64,000 nt of DNA. Origin: Hemibagrus wyckioides (Eukaryota; Chordata; Actinopteri; Siluriformes; Bagridae). Where the stretch lies: positions 30,401,355 through 30,465,354 of the forward strand of contig NC_080715.1 of NCBI RefSeq assembly GCF_019097595.1, given 5' to 3'. Made by a program: the position numbers and the translations under genes. Below the pieces are notes generated by a model. It did not search any database. It saw nothing but the letters and a program-made list of their open reading frames with translations, and was not told the origin of the DNA. The first letter of the stretch is position 1, and every line of letters starts with the position of its first letter. Below are positions 45,582-57,145 of this stretch, one piece after another.

Positions 45582-47411
45582 CATACAAACATTTTGGGGC
45601 TAAATTTTAGTGAAGGCCACCATGATAAACCACATTCAGATGTACCCAAACATTTGGGCAGTACTTAGTATACAAATATACAATGAGTGTATATCTATTG
45701 CATATACAATGCAAAATGGTCAGTGAAGATATGCATAAAAAGTCTTTATATTTGGGGAAAAATATGCACTGATATAGGATATTTGATTACATGTAAACTA
45801 TAAACTTTGCCTTAATACTTCATTTACCTACAAATTCAGATTAAAGAATGGATTTTTAATGAAATCACTCTGGAAATATTAATAATTGTTTTTCTTTTAC
45901 TTTCTTTTCATTTTCTTTTTCCACAATTTTTGTCTTCATGCACATTCATTTCGTTCTATAATGATCAGGTTTAGAACAAATATGGATAGCAATTGGTGCA
46001 TGGCCAAGGGGTAGCAAGATTTAACTTCTACAACCCTAACTTAGTCGTGATTCAGAGGTGGTTTAAGAGGTTATTGCATACTATATAGTCGTCTCCATTT
46101 GTAATGGACCTGAAACAATTCTGTCCTTTCTTGACCCCGGGCCATTAGACATGTTGTTGGCTCTGATACTTAAATAAATTGAATATGGGAAATGCCATGA
46201 AGCAGAACGTAATGACTTGACATTTATTGAACACACCTTTATTTTTTCCTCCAGGTAATGTGTGAATAAAAGCCAGTCCAGGAGAAGACAAGCTCCACTG
46301 ATGAACTCAGCAGAGAATCTGGCAAAACTAAAATGAGCAATTACCATGCTGGAGCTGCCGATGGGCATGAGCACATCCACAAGCTTTGAAGCAACCGCAG
46401 ATACCTTCAAAGCCTGATCGCTGCTTTGAAGATTACCCACATTTCTGCTTTCTCTTTATTCAGATGTGCAGCTTATTATGCTAATGATGACGCATAGCTG
46501 GAGACCTGCGCTCCAGGAGCTCTTTTCCAAGAGACATTACGCAACCGTAGATAGATATCATACTATATTGTTGTTTTGTTGAGCTGGTTCGACCTACACC
46601 ATATACGTCCTGCCAAATATAGACGTGACTCCCCTGAAGCAACAGCTTCCTGTGATCTTGTCGAGATGTTTGTAGTTGAGATCTTTGCTCAGTTCCACTG
46701 CAGTGAATCAAGAATATAACAGCAATCACTAAATAATAATTTATCTCTAAATCTGATATCCTGCCATGGGTCCACTACTTTGTATAAAGGACCAGCTTAA
46801 TTGTTATTACAGTGGCATTTTACATCCAATTATGTCAACTTCCTCTTGCCATTTATCTCCTAATTGTGTTTTTTGATGTGGATCAGATTCTGCATGGCTC
46901 GATAGGCACTTGTTATTGAGTAGAGGAAAACTTTGAAGTAATCATCAGTCTATTCCAGAAAAAAAACATGCATAGGGCCTTGAGATCAAACAGAGTGCTA
47001 ATAAACACAATTAGACTTGCATTTACGGTGAGGACTAATTTATGAAATAGATCTTCAAGATGACATTTTCCTAGTACTGAGCTGGATTTGAACCAAATAG
47101 CAGGACTAATATTAAAACTATGATAGTGTCATAGACATTATCATGTTCACACAAAACTGGACACAAGATCCAGAAATGTTACATTTAAGGACAAAGATAA
47201 AAAGTTATTTATGGATCAATAGACCCATCCCTGTTACTTGACTGGTGATAGTCTTGAGGATTAAGAACACACTTCCTTCTCTGTGTTTTATTAGGAAAAT
47301 TAACTGCATTTCTATATATTTGTTTAACATACTTTCATAACATTTTCATCAGTGCCTCAAATATTTATGTAGAAATTTTAAGGCATGACTGAAAATATTT
47401 GGCTGAAGAGA
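45582..47411. other. Unique DNA, possible conserved block at ~46280-46560
   Basis: Mixed-composition DNA at 46280-46560, with TTATGCTAATGATGACGCAT near 46475-46495, could be a regulatory element. The 119-codon minus frame at 46081-46440 has no recognisable domain. Confidence 0.4.
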
Positions 47412-50012
47412 GATTTTCAGTACCTACTGCGTTCAATTCAGCATCTGTTGCATTCAATTCAGTACCTACTGCCTATGATTCAGTACCTACTGTATTCACT
47501 TCAGTACCTACTGCATTTTATTCAGTAACTACTACCTTCGATTCAGTAACTACTGTATTCAATACAGTATATTTTTCATTGTCTGTACCACTTATCTGAC
47601 CTATCCTCAGGTCACAGGGAGCCTGTGCCTATCACAGGCATCATCGGGCAACAAGGAAAGATACACCCTGGACAGAGTGCCAACCCATCGCAGGGCACAT
47701 GCACTCAATACAGTATATACCACTTTCAATTCAGTAACTACTGCCTTCGATTCAGTGCCTTATCTGTTTGATTCAGTACCTACCACTTTCAATTCACTGT
47801 CTACTGCCTTTGATTCAATGCCTTCTCTATCTTATTCAGTATTTTATCTATTTGATTCAGTACATACTGCGTTCAATTTAGTGCCTGTTGCATTTAATTC
47901 AGTACCTACTGCATTTTATGCAGTAACTACTGCCTTCAATTCAATGCCTTCTCTACTTGATTCAGTACCTACCGCCTTTGATTCAGTGCCTATTGCATTC
48001 AATTCAGAACCTACTGCCTTCAATACAGTAACCTAATCCCCTTGATTCAGTATCTACTGTATTCAATTCAGTACCTACTGCATTTGATTCAGTAACTACT
48101 GCCATCAATACAGTACCTAATCCCTTTGATTCAGTAACTCAGTGCCTACTGCCTTTAATTCAGTACCTATTGTATTCAATTCAGTACCTACTGCATTTCA
48201 TTCAATACCTACTGCATTTTATTCAGCAACTACTGCATTTTATTCAGTAGCTACTGCCTTCGATTCAGTGCCTTCCCTACTTGATTCAGTACATACCGCC
48301 TTCTATTCAGTGCCTTACCTGTTTCATTCAGTACCTACCACCTTCAATTCACTGTCTACTGCCTTTGATTCAGTGCCTTCTCTATCTTATTCAGTATTTT
48401 ATCTATTTGATTCAGTACATACTGCGTTCAATTCAATGCCTGTTGCATTCAATTCAGTGCCCATTGCATTCAATTCAGTACCTACTGCCTAAGATTCAGT
48501 GCCTATTGCATTCAATTCAGAACCTACTGCCCTCAATACAGTACCTACTGTATTCAATTCAGTAACTAATGCATTTAATTCAGCACCTACTGCATTTTAT
48601 TCAGTAACTACTGCCTTCGATTCAGTGCCTTCTCTACTTGATTCAATACTTACTGTATTCAATTCAGTACCTACTGCCTTTGATTCAGTGCCTATTGCAT
48701 TCAATTCAGAACCTGCTGCATTTTATTCAGCAACTATTGCATTTTATTCAGTAACTACTGTCTTTGATTCAGTAATTCAGTGCCTACTGCCTTCAATACA
48801 GTACCTACTGTATTCACTTCAGTACCTACTGCATTTGATTCAGCACCTACTGCATTTTATTCAGCAACCACTGCATTTTATTCAGTAACCACTGCCTTTG
48901 ATTCAGTGCCTTCTCTACTTGATTCAGTACCTACTGCCTTTGATTCAGAGCCTATTGCATTCAATTCAGAACCTACTGCCCTCAATACAGTACCTACTGT
49001 ATTCAATTCAGTACCTAATGCATTTAATTCAGCACCTACTGCATTTTATTCAGCAACTACTGCATTTTATTCAGTAACTACTGCGTTTGATTCAGTGCCT
49101 TCTCTACTTGATTCTGTACCTACTGCCTTTGATTCAGTGCCTTCTCTACTTGATTCTGTACCTACTGCCTTTGATTCAGTGCCTACTGCCTTCAATTCAG
49201 TGCCTTTTCTATCTGATTCAGTACATGTATTTTATCTTTTTGATTCAGTACCTACTGCATTTGATTCAGTGCCAGTTGCATTTGATTCAGTACCTTCTGC
49301 ATTTGATTCAGCACCTACTGTATTCACTTTAGTACCTACTGCATTTGATTCAGCACCTACTGTATTCACTTCAGTACCTACTGCATTTGATTCAGCACCT
49401 ACTGCATTTTATTCAGCAACCACTGTATTTTATTCAGTAACCACTGCCTTTGATTCAGTGCCTTCTCTACTTGATTCAGTACCTACTGCCTTTGATTCAG
49501 AGCCTATTGCATTCAATTCAGAACCTACTGCCCTCAATACAGTACCTACTGTATTCAATTCAGTACCTAATGCATTTAATTCAGCACCTACTGCATTTTA
49601 TTCAGCAACTACTGCATTTTATTCAGTAACTACTGCCTTTGATTCAGTGCCTTCTCTACTTGATTCTGTACCTACTGCCTTTGATTCAGTGCCTAGTGCC
49701 TTCAATTCAGTGCCTTCTCTATCTGATTCAGTACATGTATTTTATCTTTTTGATTCAGTATCTACTGCGTTTGATTCAGTGCCAGTTGCATTTGATTCAG
49801 TACCTTCTGCATTTGATTCAGCACCTACTGTATTCAATTCAGTACCTAGTGCATTTTATTCAGTAACTACTGCCTTCAATATTTGATTCAGTGCCTACTG
49901 CCTTCAATATTTGATTCAGTGCCTTTTCTATCTGATTCAGTATTTTATTAATTTGATTCAGTACCTACTGCGTTCAATACAGTACCTACTGCCTTCGATT
50001 CAGATTTGATGT
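47412..50012. repeat. Large 21-bp minisatellite with open frames
   Basis: About 115-120 units of TTYRATTCAGTRCCTACTGCM. Read from TTY the unit encodes F-[DNY]-S-[VAE]-[PT]-[TSV]-[AL]. The next frame is also largely open (IQYLLP-like). Open stretches at 47399-47599, 47677-48036, 48142-48492 and 48499-48888 lie in one or another plus frame. The longest, 368 codons at 48780-49886, is in a different frame again, so indels have shifted the phase. Variation falls often on third positions but also changes residues. Some units are irregular, e.g. the 27-bp unit around GTACATGTATTTTATC at 49221 and 49731. No signal peptide, splice site or promoter is visible. Confidence 0.97.
47583..47708 (-). mobile_element. 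SINE-type tail inserted in the 21-bp array
   Basis: The minus strand reads GTGCCCTGCGATGGGTTGGC, ACTCTGTCCAGGGTGTATC, GATGCCTGTGATAGGCACAG and GGCTCCCTGTGACCTGAGG. This is the 3' part of a tRNA-derived fish SINE type whose head has a TGGCTTAGTGGTTAGCAC pattern. It interrupts the minisatellite; array units continue on both sides. Confidence 0.82.
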
Positions 50013-50973
50013 GACCTACAACATTATTATAAAGGCATAACCCTTAACTCTTTGCAACTCTTTGTTTATTTGTGTGTTTAAACCTTCAACAAGTTAACAA
50101 TTTACTCAGGTGTTCTACAGCTTAACCACAGGGACCAACATTTAATACCTAAAGCACTTACACTTAGAAAAAGCCGACACACTGCCTTCCAGAATTTTTG
50201 ATTCAGACAGCTCTTTAGCTCCAGTCCCATTGCCTCACACTGCAGAATCTCAGTGGAAAGAAAGCTGGACATCATCCGAGTATTTCTCATCTAATATTTA
50301 ATGAATATGGAGAATCTGAAAACGTTACTCTTGAAGAAGGGATGCTTAGATGAATATACAAAAGACTGTAAACCTAAGCTCAGGATCAAATGTAGGACCT
50401 TGGAGCTGTGCCAGAATGACCCACTGCATCATTGTGTTAAATCTTAATAAACATATATTCATTATACTCATTGTTAAATGACTGATAAAAAATCTGGACA
50501 AATGCCATAACTACCCTTGAGCTCTGAAGTCCTTATTGGTCTAGAAGCAAAATGATAATATATATTATATGAAATATTTAAAACAAAGTAGAATAATATT
50601 TAATATTCAAATTTGCCACTATTTCTATTTTCCTATTTAAATAGAAGTGAATGTATGATATTGACCATGTTCACTGCTCTGTACAAAAGCTCAGATTTTC
50701 CTCATGTCTAATCTCTTTTATTTAAGCGTGTGATCAGATGATGTTCAGATGGATTTGATCTAATATGTATCATAAGGCTTCGAACAAACGTGTGGAGTCC
50801 GCGTGAGCTTGAGTACATGCTGTGATTAAACAGAATACTAATAGACTCTGAAATTCATGTAAATATATCAAAGATTCTATTTCTCATTTAGCTTGGTGTC
50901 AATAATATAATTTGTACTGAAAATGGTTGTTTTAAATTAGAAAAGAATGCAAAATTGAAGCATTTTCATTACT
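50013..50973. other. AT-rich DNA, no gene recognised
   Basis: No feature recognised. Confidence 0.4.
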
Positions 50974-51418
50974 TACACCAATCAGGCATAACATTATGAC
51001 CACTTTCTTTATATTGTGTTGATCCCCCTTTTTGACCGCACTGTGTATTCTGACACCTTTCTGTCAGAACCAGCATTAACTTGGCTGTCCATGACCCTGT
51101 CGCCGGTTCACCACTGTTCCTTCCTTGGACCACTTTTGATAGATACTGACCACTGCAGACCAGGAACACCCCACAAGAGCTGCAGTTTTGTAGATGCTCT
51201 GATCCAGTGGTCTAGCCATCACAGTTTGGCCCTTCGTCAAACTCGCTCAAATCCTTACACTTGTCCATTTTTCCTGCTTCTAACACGTCAACTTTGAGGG
51301 CAAAATGTTCACTTGCTGCCTAATATATCCCACCCACTAACAGGTGCCATGATGAGGAGATCATCAGTGTTATTAACTTTACCTCTCAGTGCTCATAATG
51401 TTATGCCTGATAGGTGTA
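50974..51418 (-). mobile_element. Internally deleted Tc1-like element, family A, inverted
   Basis: The ends TACACCAATCAGGCATAACA (50974) and, in reverse, GCATAACATTATGAGCACTG near 51415 define a complete short element. The minus strand encodes the HTH part ([10 protein letters not shown].. to a VNAGS-like piece) from about 51270 down to 51045. The DDE core is missing, and the breakpoint is similar to those at 9314 and 25673. The frame is broken. Confidence 0.92.
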
Positions 51419-51521
51419 CTTTTTCGCACCAAGTTAAATCTACATGCATGTGGTAACTATTTGGAGCTCTCAATCTATGATACTTAACACAAAACCATGA
51501 AAGGAGAGAACCTGTCACATG

Positions 51522-51708
51522 TGGGGGTGTGGTAGTATTGTGGTTAAAGTTTTGGACTTCTGATTGGAAGGTTGTGAATACCAGGTCCACCAAGACACCA
51601 CTGCTAGGCTCCTAAGCAAGGCCCTAAACCCTCAATTGCTCAGTAAAAAATTTAAAAAAAATGTAAGTTGCTCTGGATAAGCGCATCTGCCAAATGCCAG
51701 AAATGTAC
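51522..51708 (+). mobile_element. tRNA-derived SINE, family 2
   Basis: Head GTAGTATTGTGGTTAAAG, GGAAGGTTGTGAATACCAGG in the B-box region, CCCTCAATTGCTCAG, A-rich linker, then GTAAGTTGCTCTGGATAAGC and ATCTGCCAAATGCC. Confidence 0.9.
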
Positions 51709-52555
51709 ATAAAAAGATATCCATTGTGGCCTTTTCCAAAAATAAGGATAAAATGGAAAAAAAAAAAGTAAACTTTTGCTCAATGTGCATCCACAAATAT
51801 AAATGGCTCTCACAAGAGGCAACAAGGAAGCTTTTGCCATGTGCATTATGCACTTTTCTAAATAAAGGATAAAATGTTGGAGGTGATCACTATTATAAGT
51901 AATAATTTTAATAAGGTTTTTGGATGAATGTAAAAAAAAGGCAAAAAAATGGACTTCATGTTTTGGTTATTTCGCATCAATTGCCTTTAAGAATCATAGA
52001 TGTTTTGTGTTTCTTCTCACACTATCATGCAAACTAGATCACTGTTCTACTGAATATCGGCACCACTGGGATTCTGTAACCACACTGAAAAGCACCAGTG
52101 CTGTCGTATTAAATATCAGCACTCTTGGAATGTTGCTTGACCAATCAAATCAATAGACCAGAACTAACTGTTGTATAATTGCAGTGAGAAAGCGATTTGA
52201 CCCTGAATGGACCCGAATACAGGAAGTGAACCGAATGTGTCAGATATTTTGGGTTTTGGGTAACATTTAACAATGCCAGCTGTTCCACTGAGTCAAAGGA
52301 CAGAGTCAAAGTGCTGTGGAAATGCCATGAACTTTGGAGATTCTGACTGTTGAACAAGAACACAAGGAATGGTTAATCCTAGTCATTTTTTCAACACAGA
52401 TCAGATGATTTTTTTAATGATTTTTCAGCACTCAATATTAAGACATAAAATGGATCTTTCACTTGCTTCATAGAACCCAAAATGGTTCTTTATATAGAAC
52501 TGTATTGAGAGATCATTAAAAATGAGCTAATGGAACCCGAGTTAGATGGTTCTTA

Positions 52556-52577
52556 CTTCTTCTTCTTCTTCTTCTTC

Positions 52578-52618
<41 letters not shown>

Positions 52619-52619
52619 G
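52556..52619. repeat. Compound (CTT)n(ATT)n microsatellite
   Basis: About 8 TTC/CTT units followed by about 13 ATT units. This is the same compound order as at 40250 and, reversed, at 27626. Confidence 0.96.
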
Positions 52620-54043
52620 TACATATCAAATTCCTAAAAGTGTAATGGCACCCATTTCACCTTACACATTCTTTCAATCATAGAACTGTTTTAACAGAAA
52701 AGATTAATCACTCTCTAAGAACCTTTTTTTTTCCTTTGGGGTGAAAGGGTTTGGTTTAATGAATTTGGTTTATTAACCAAATACGGAGGCCGAGGGTCCT
52801 ATATATAACCCCAGGGAACCATTTGTTTTTTCATTTTTTTTTACCAAGAGAGCTTGGTAAAGCTTTCCTTACTAATGTAATGTAGTGTTTTCAACCCTAT
52901 GTTTTTTTTTTTTTTTTCTAATTACTTCATTTAGATACATGCAGTCAGGTGAGCCAAACCTGTCACGGTTATACTTGAACATTACCCATCAGCCACTGCA
53001 TTTTTCCATGTCACACATCTCACTCCTGTTTCTTGTTTCACCTTCATTTAAGTTCACTACTAGGTTTTGGTTTCTGTGCAGCTCTTTGTCCTGCTTCTGT
53101 TGGCAATGTGTTTTGTTGTTGCTTTTCTCTCTCTAACTTCGATCATAATCTGAAAATTTTGGTTTGTCCTCACTATTTTTACATTGCACACAATGAAATC
53201 TGTCACTTCTGAGAATCCTTGAGAAAAAAAAATGGCGAATGAATCATAAATATCAAATTTGACTGATTTGGACTTAGCTAATAGGCATGAAAACACACTA
53301 TGTTAGGAAATGAAGTTCTAGATCTACATCATTGGTAAATGATGAAAATTCTTCATGGTGCTATGGAACTGCATTCAGATTATTAAAATCACCTGAAGCC
53401 TGAAGCTGTGCTTCTGGATTCTTGAGTGTTGTTTTAAAGGAAGAAACCTTTCCCAGCCCAGCATTCAGTCCTTCGGGCCCAAAATAAATCAGCAGCTAGA
53501 AAAGAGGGAGTGATAATGCTGCAGAGTCCTTCGAAGGCAAATGAGAAGGAGGCAAACATTCAAATTAACATCCACTGGTAGCCAAATATATTAAAATTCA
53601 TGGTCTTAAATAGTCCTAGTCATGACGATCTCATTAATTTGCTGTCTTCACAAACCGGGTGCAGTTTTACATTCTGGAATTTACCCAAAGTAATTGGCTG
53701 GCAGCCTTTAAAACTGCACTTTGATGGCATCCTGCCGCTGAAAGTTCTCCCAGAATTTACTCAGAAAAAAAAAAAATCAAGACACTTTTGCAATGGCTAA
53801 TGGGAATCTAGATACTCGAGCGCTCTGTGGAGAGGGTTGGCTAGCATGTGAATGGGTGCCTCCTTAATTATTATGTTTTAAGAAAAAATGATTTACACCA
53901 CAAAATGAATAACAGGCAGTGGAAATGAGATTAACTGCTCTGTCTGCAGTGTATAGCCCTGAATTAACATGGAAGCAAATTTTCACATTTGCTGTTTGTT
54001 TACTTTTTTTCCTATATGCACAGATACAAAATCTATGTGCCAA

Positions 54044-54047
54044 CAAA

Positions 54048-54098
<51 letters not shown>

Positions 54099-54100
54099 AT
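54044..54100. repeat. (AAAT)n microsatellite
   Basis: About 14 AAAT/AATA tetramers. Confidence 0.96.
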
Positions 54101-55478
54101 GTCAAAGTAGTTCAGCTAATTATTAGAGATAAATTTAAAGTTTATTATTATTATTTCAGTCTGAATGTGTGTGTAGTTGCTTTGTTCATTGTTAAAAACA
54201 TTGTTAAAAGCATTGTTAAAAGCATACAAATAAAATGAATTGAATTAATTATCTATATGCAGTGTAACCCCAATCTCTTAGTGACCTGTCAGCGAAACAG
54301 TGACCAGTGTGGACGAAAAACAAATCGATCTGTTAAGTGCTCTAGAGGACAGAGCCCTAGATCTGTGCTCAACATTTCAAAATAGTTTGCTTGTTTTCTG
54401 TTTGTTTGTTTGTTTGTGTTTAAGATGTAGCAGATACTCATCATGAAACCTGAGTAACGAATAATCACGCATGAAAAATTGGGATGTCTTTCCATCAGCC
54501 CTGCAGGGCCCCTCAGGCAAAGTGAAGACTGACAGAAATAGTTTTGTTTTTTGTTTTTTTCTGGGAAAAGCTGTGAGTCAATCAGAAACATGATGCAGTC
54601 ATCTGCCAAAATGCCAGACATAAAAAGTACATAGACATTTGCTTAGAATCGTTGCAGTTTAGCTTCTAGAGAAACACTAACAGGCTTTTAAACTGTACTG
54701 TTGAAGCTCCCTGCTAATGCCCTGTTTTCTGTTCCTTTATTTCACTGAGCTCTGTGTTGCCATGTCTTGACCTTGTGAATCTGTTCTTTAGTTTACGGTT
54801 GTGGATTCAGCTTTTTACGAATCTGTTCGCTCGGGTTGACTGCGTTTCATGGAAAGCACTCATGCAGTGTAACCATTATTATCCTACATCATAAACCCAG
54901 CCTCTAAATTTGTTCTTGTCAAAATTACAATGCTTATCATTGTTTATTTATCAAAACTAAGATAAGTTTTTCATAAGTGAGAGTTGGATTTATTTTCCCA
55001 ATTTTTTTTTTCCTTCTTTTGGTTGTTATCTTGTTTTATTATAATAATCATACTTAGTACTTGTTGCAGTGTTACAACACAGTGTTTAAGACATGGGGAA
55101 ATGTATTAGAAATCAGTTATCAAGTCATTCACTGAAAATAAATAACAAAAGGATTATAAGTAAACCAAAATGTCTGATAACTTTATCACATTGTTAATAT
55201 TTAGAAAGTCAGCACCAGTCCTAGCTGTCGAGATTAAGAACGTAATTATCTACTGCCAGTCCATAACTAAATTAAACTGTCTAAATTATTTTGGTTCCTA
55301 ACATTCCATAACGATTTTATAAAGAATTCCATAATAGTCATAAGCAGCCTTAATTATACCTGAAAACATTAATGTGAATTACCATTAGATAAAAGTACAC
55401 ATACCACTGGTTTGCTTACTACATGGGAAACAGGATATGGAAAAATAATTATTATACAATATTCAGGAAATAAAGGAG

Positions 55479-55646
55479 TTCCTTGTAGTCCAGCAGCAGG
55501 ATCCTGCGCTTTCACTGGGAACCAACCCAGCCACCGAGATGTCGGTCCCAAGCCTGGATAAAATGGGAAGAATGTTTTAGGGAGGGATTCTGGTGTAGAA
55601 CTGGTGTGAGGGAATCAGATGATTCCACTGTGGAGACCCTAAAGGG
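55479..55646 (+). mobile_element. tRNA-Glu-like SINE, family 3
   Basis: The head TTGTAGTCCAGCAGCAGGAT, with TGCGCTTTCACTG, runs into CCCAAGCCTGGATAAAATGG and ends in CCACTGTGGAGACCCTAAAG. Confidence 0.88.
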
Positions 55647-55649
55647 GTA

Positions 55650-56240
55650 TGTTTGGCTTAGTGGTTAGCACATTTTCCTTGCACCTCCAGGATTGGGGGG
55701 AATTCAATTTGCATCGGCATACGAAGCATTTTTGGCACATGAACAGACCGAACAGAATACCGGCTAAGTTGCGCTCACGTCCGGGAGCCATTCAAAACTT
55801 GATTGCACCAGTGGAAAGCGTAGCAAGCTAACAGAAGCTAGTTTCTGAATTTTTTTTCAGTCAGCGAAAGTTGTTTTGAAAGAGTCAACCCATGATACCA
55901 AAGATGCCTTCGGCATGCATTCAAAAGCTAGGTGATTTTCCGGGAGTTTTTTTTTGACAGATTGGGGCATGGGTGGTCTGTTCTATTTTTAGCCCAAGCT
56001 TGGTGGCACGACTTCCTGTGAGGACCCTTGACATGGAATGCTTGGCTTGGGTCAGTTCTTCATAAGCAGCCGTACAGTTTACATACGCTTCGTATTGGTC
56101 ATATTGGTCATATTTTTGGGTGGCTGGAATGGATTATCTGCATTTACATTATTTCTAATGGGAAAATTCATTTTGCAGTACAAATTTTCACCTTAAGAAC
56201 TCACCTCCAGAGCGAATTAAATTCCTATGCCCACTGTATG
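55650..56240. repeat. Unclassified repeat fragments upstream of the transposon nest
   Basis: 55650-55700 carries a second SINE-type head (TGGCTTAGTGGTTAGCACAT). 55690-56240 has CATACGAAGC/TACGCTTCGTAT inverted modules and TGGATTATCTGCATTTACAT with GAACTCACCTCCAGAGCG, as in a common fish DNA-element repeat. No coding capacity. Confidence 0.5.
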
Positions 56241-56552
56241 TCTGAATATATACAGCTCTGGAAAAAAATAAGAGACCACTGCTCAATCTCCAGATTTGAA
56301 CCCTATTGAAAACCATCAAGCAAAGCTGAGCTGTTTGCTTTTTTGCAAAAGGAGTGGTATAAAGTTACCTAACAGCAATGTGAAAAACTGGTGGAGAGCA
56401 TGGAGCCAAAACACATGCAAATCGGGGTTATTCCACCAAATACTGAATACTTAAGGTTATTTAGCCAAAGCATTAACACAATTTGTTTACAAATTATTTG
56501 CATTTTGTTTTATTTGAGTTATTAAAGCTCTGCAAATACTGCATGATCATGG

Positions 56553-56838
56553 TGTCACAATGCACCACAGGAGGCAGGGAGTGAAATGAAATGTCTTTTC
56601 TGGGAGACTGGCAGACAGAGAGAAAATAACTTAGGCAGGTAAAATAAGGATACGAGCAGAAAACGGGAGGCAAGAGACCAACTGAGACATCTTAAGATAA
56701 CGGTCTTAATACTCACCGTTGACGCTGGCGAGTGAGAGCTTTAAATAGGCCCCGGGGAGATTGGGTGCAGATGGCGCGATTTAGTAATCAGGTGATTGAG
56801 AGCGGGGAAGTGCTACTGGGGCTCGCATGCCCGTGACA
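56553..56838 (-). repeat. Gypsy 3' LTR
   Basis: A 286-bp LTR, TGTCACGGGC...GCATTGTGACA on the minus strand, with TG/CA ends and a 5-6 bp terminal inverted pair. The polypurine tract GTGGGGGGTAC immediately precedes it (56839-56849), which fixes the boundary. Confidence 0.88.
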
Positions 56839-57143
56839 GTACCCCCCACAGGTGTCTCCAGAAGTCCTGGAGCGACGACGGGGACGGCCGCGGCCTCTGG
56901 GAGCGGGTCGATCTGGGCGGCGTTGATGGAACTCGCTGAGTAGCGCAGGATCGGCGCAGGTGGACGTGTGCCGATTCCCAAACCCTCTCACTCTCTCTGA
57001 ACCAGTGGTCGACGGACGGTACTTCGGACGGTTTGCTCGACCATGGAAACAGAGGTGGCTGGTAACCGAGTATGCATTGCAAAGGAGTGAGTCCGGTGGC
57101 TTCTTGGCGGAGCGAGTTTTGGGCATACTCGGCACAAGAAAGG
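56839..57143 (-). pseudogene. Gypsy integrase C-terminal part
   Basis: It opens with [17 protein letters not shown] (57075-57130), the usual sequence after the integrase core, then [10 protein letters not shown] and [17 protein letters not shown]. It then jumps to the end of the polyprotein ([17 protein letters not shown], 56850-56900), so the C-terminal DNA-binding/chromodomain region appears deleted. It continues the integrase core found on the other side of the inserted Tc1. Confidence 0.82.
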
Positions 57144-57145
57144 TA

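Larger units (their letters stand above)
51709..55478. other. AT-rich DNA with microsatellites and one possible conserved block
   Basis: No gene recognised. 53440-53800 has even base composition, CAATTA/ATTAAT cores and GTAATTGGCTGGCAGCC, which could be a conserved non-coding element. 52440-52860 has repeated AGAACC/GGTTCT modules, perhaps an old MITE. Confidence 0.4.

Noticed and set aside
45223..45668. Overlapping frames in a GC-rich block
   Set aside because: All overlap on both strands inside the candidate LTR and none has a recognisable motif.
46081..46440. 119-codon minus-strand frame
   Set aside because: No domain, no splice context and no family resemblance; the region fits non-coding DNA better.
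47412..50012. CRISPR-like array
   Set aside because: The 21-bp units are contiguous without unique spacers, and the genome is clearly that of an animal.
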